Assembly: GCF_005049105.1 (NCBI RefSeq)
Contig: NZ_SUKA01000003.1
Location: 372,001-436,000 of the forward strand
Length of the DNA stretch: 64,000 nt
Origin: Sphingobacterium alkalisoli
Lineage (GTDB): Bacteria; Bacteroidota; Bacteroidia; Sphingobacteriales; Sphingobacteriaceae
Reading direction: 5' to 3'
Shown here: one piece after another, positions 63,161-64,000 of the stretch
Numbering within the stretch: the stretch's first letter is position 1
How the letters are laid out: each line of letters begins with the position of its first letter
Notes under the pieces: model-generated
Told to the model about the DNA's origin: nothing
Databases searched by the model: none
Seen by the model: only the letters and a program-made list of their open reading frames with translations
Position numbers and translations under genes: made by a program

Positions 63161-64000
63161 TTAAAAAGTGATGTTCAGTCCTAAGCTATAGGTTTTAATA
63201 TTTGGATAACGATCTCCCGCACCACTACCCAGCTCTGGATCAAACATTTTGAACGGGCTAAACGTAAGTAAGTTATAACCGATAAAGTAGATCCGTGCAT
63301 TTTCTACACCCCACCCGCTAAAGCGACCTCTAGGAATAGTATAGCCAAAATCTAGTGTTTTCAGACGTAGAAAACGGCCGTTTTGTACCCAGTGACTGCT
63401 TGGTGCTGAATAATTTTGATTGATATCTCCATAAGACAAACGAGGATAGAATGCATCTTGTCGTTGATCATCCTCTGTCCAGCGATCATCTATATTATTA
63501 AATAAGCTTCCTCGTGCAGATCCTGCACGGAACGGCATAAAGGTAGTTGACATTGAAAATTCTACCCGATCGGTTCCCTGAAAAAATGCACCCAATGAGA
63601 AGCCTTTGTAGGCTGTCGTAAAACCAAATCCGTAAAGAATTTGTGGCACATGGTCAAGTCCGATCGCTGTCTGATCGTTTCCGTCAATAACACCGTCACC
63701 GTTTAAATCCCGAAATTTTAAATCTCCTGCCTGCACCACACCTGCTGTACGGGCAACTGATGGATCCTCAATTTCTTCCTGTGTATAGAAACCTTCCGCT
63801 ATATAGCCAAAGCGCTGAAAAAGACGATGTCCACGTTTTTCCATCCAAGGATAAGGTTTAGCCGGTTCGTCATTTTCGATCAGCTTGTTCGCATTGTAGG
63901 TAAATGTGCCTCGGAATGTCGCTCCCCATTCACCCCATTGCTTACTAAAATTGGCTGTTATATCAATACCTTTGTTTTCCGATATACCCAAGTTTCCGAG
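63161..64000 (-). CDS. SusC/RagA-family transporter, truncated by the window edge
   Basis: Only the C-terminal 279 residues are visible; the frame is open through base 64000 and the start is outside. Typical SusC barrel signatures: NKGIDITANFS, AGDLKFRDLNGDGVIDGNDQTAIG, PQILYGFGFTTAYKGFSLGAFFQG, and the end TYSLGLNITF. It pairs with the SusD gene 5 bases downstream. Presence of an STN domain or regulator cannot be judged. Confidence 0.93.
   Translation of the reverse strand, partial: LGNLGISENKGIDITANFSKQWGEWGATFRGTFTYNANKLIENDEPAKPYPWMEKRGHRLFQRFGYIAEGFYTQEEIEDPSVARTAGVVQAGDLKFRDLNGDGVIDGNDQTAIGLDHVPQILYGFGFTTAYKGFSLGAFFQGTDRVEFSMSTTFMPFRAGSARGSLFNNIDDRWTEDDQRQDAFYPRLSYGDINQNYSAPSSHWVQNGRFLRLKTLDFGYTIPRGRFSGWGVENARIYFIGYNLLTFSPFKMFDPELGSGAGDRYPNIKTYSLGLNITF

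Overview
The window is a chromosomal segment of a Bacteroidota bacterium, most plausibly a Sphingobacteriaceae member (inference). The reasons are three ECF sigma / FecR anti-sigma pairs feeding STN-domain TonB receptors, three SusC/SusD pairs (one cut by the right edge), DUF4843, PKD-like and DUF4369-TlpA lipoproteins, and promoters of the TTTG-N19/20-TAnnTTTG type. No tRNA, rRNA, CRISPR array, transposase or phage gene was recognised.

Layout. 1-3.8 kb: a truncated HTH regulator, a small secreted NTF2-like protein, an NlpE-like lipoprotein, and a c-type cytochrome plus exported Gfo/Idh/MocA oxidoreductase pair. 3.8-9.3 kb: a putative RNA-repair/stress island, in which a WYL regulator is divergent from rtcB and rtcB is convergent with a VWA plus MoxR-like AAA+ ATPase operon. 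9.3-17.7 kb: murQ, then an ECF sigma, FecR and STN/TonB receptor without SusD, then a DUF3857-transglutaminase-DUF2569 membrane protein. 17.7-20.6 kb: small genes (secreted nuclease, an internally duplicated lipoprotein, a YgiN-like monooxygenase, a second copy of the NTF2-like gene, a small hypothetical).

20.7-33.5 kb (minus strand): PUL 1, with sigma, FecR, SusC, SusD, a DUF1735/F5-8C surface lipoprotein, an HExxH metallopeptidase lipoprotein and a lectin-GH2 beta-galactosidase. 33.8-39.3 kb: two adjacent very large secreted proteins sharing an undescribed cysteine-rich module. 39.4-41.7 kb: a GH89 alpha-N-acetylglucosaminidase with no visible signal peptide. 42.0-45.5 kb: a molybdopterin cluster (moaA, a TSUP permease, moaD, moeB-rhodanese, moaE). 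45.6-57.1 kb: sigma, FecR, SusC, SusD, DUF4843, PKD-like and two TlpA thioredoxins, with no glycan enzyme. 57.2-64.0 kb (minus strand): PUL 2, with SusC (truncated), SusD, a SusE-GH76 fusion, a BIG2/F5-8C lipoprotein and GH88/105.

The genes form several trans-envelope uptake systems. In each, an outer-membrane receptor is expected to signal through FecR to its own ECF sigma factor. The items most worth a second look are the shared cysteine module of the two giant secreted proteins, the WYL/RtcB/VWA/AAA+ locus with its operators and leader hairpin, sense-strand hairpins placed before the last enzyme gene of two PULs, a cytochrome c whose first residues look taken from an aldo/keto reductase, and a duplicated gene whose 3' UTR is more conserved than its coding part.
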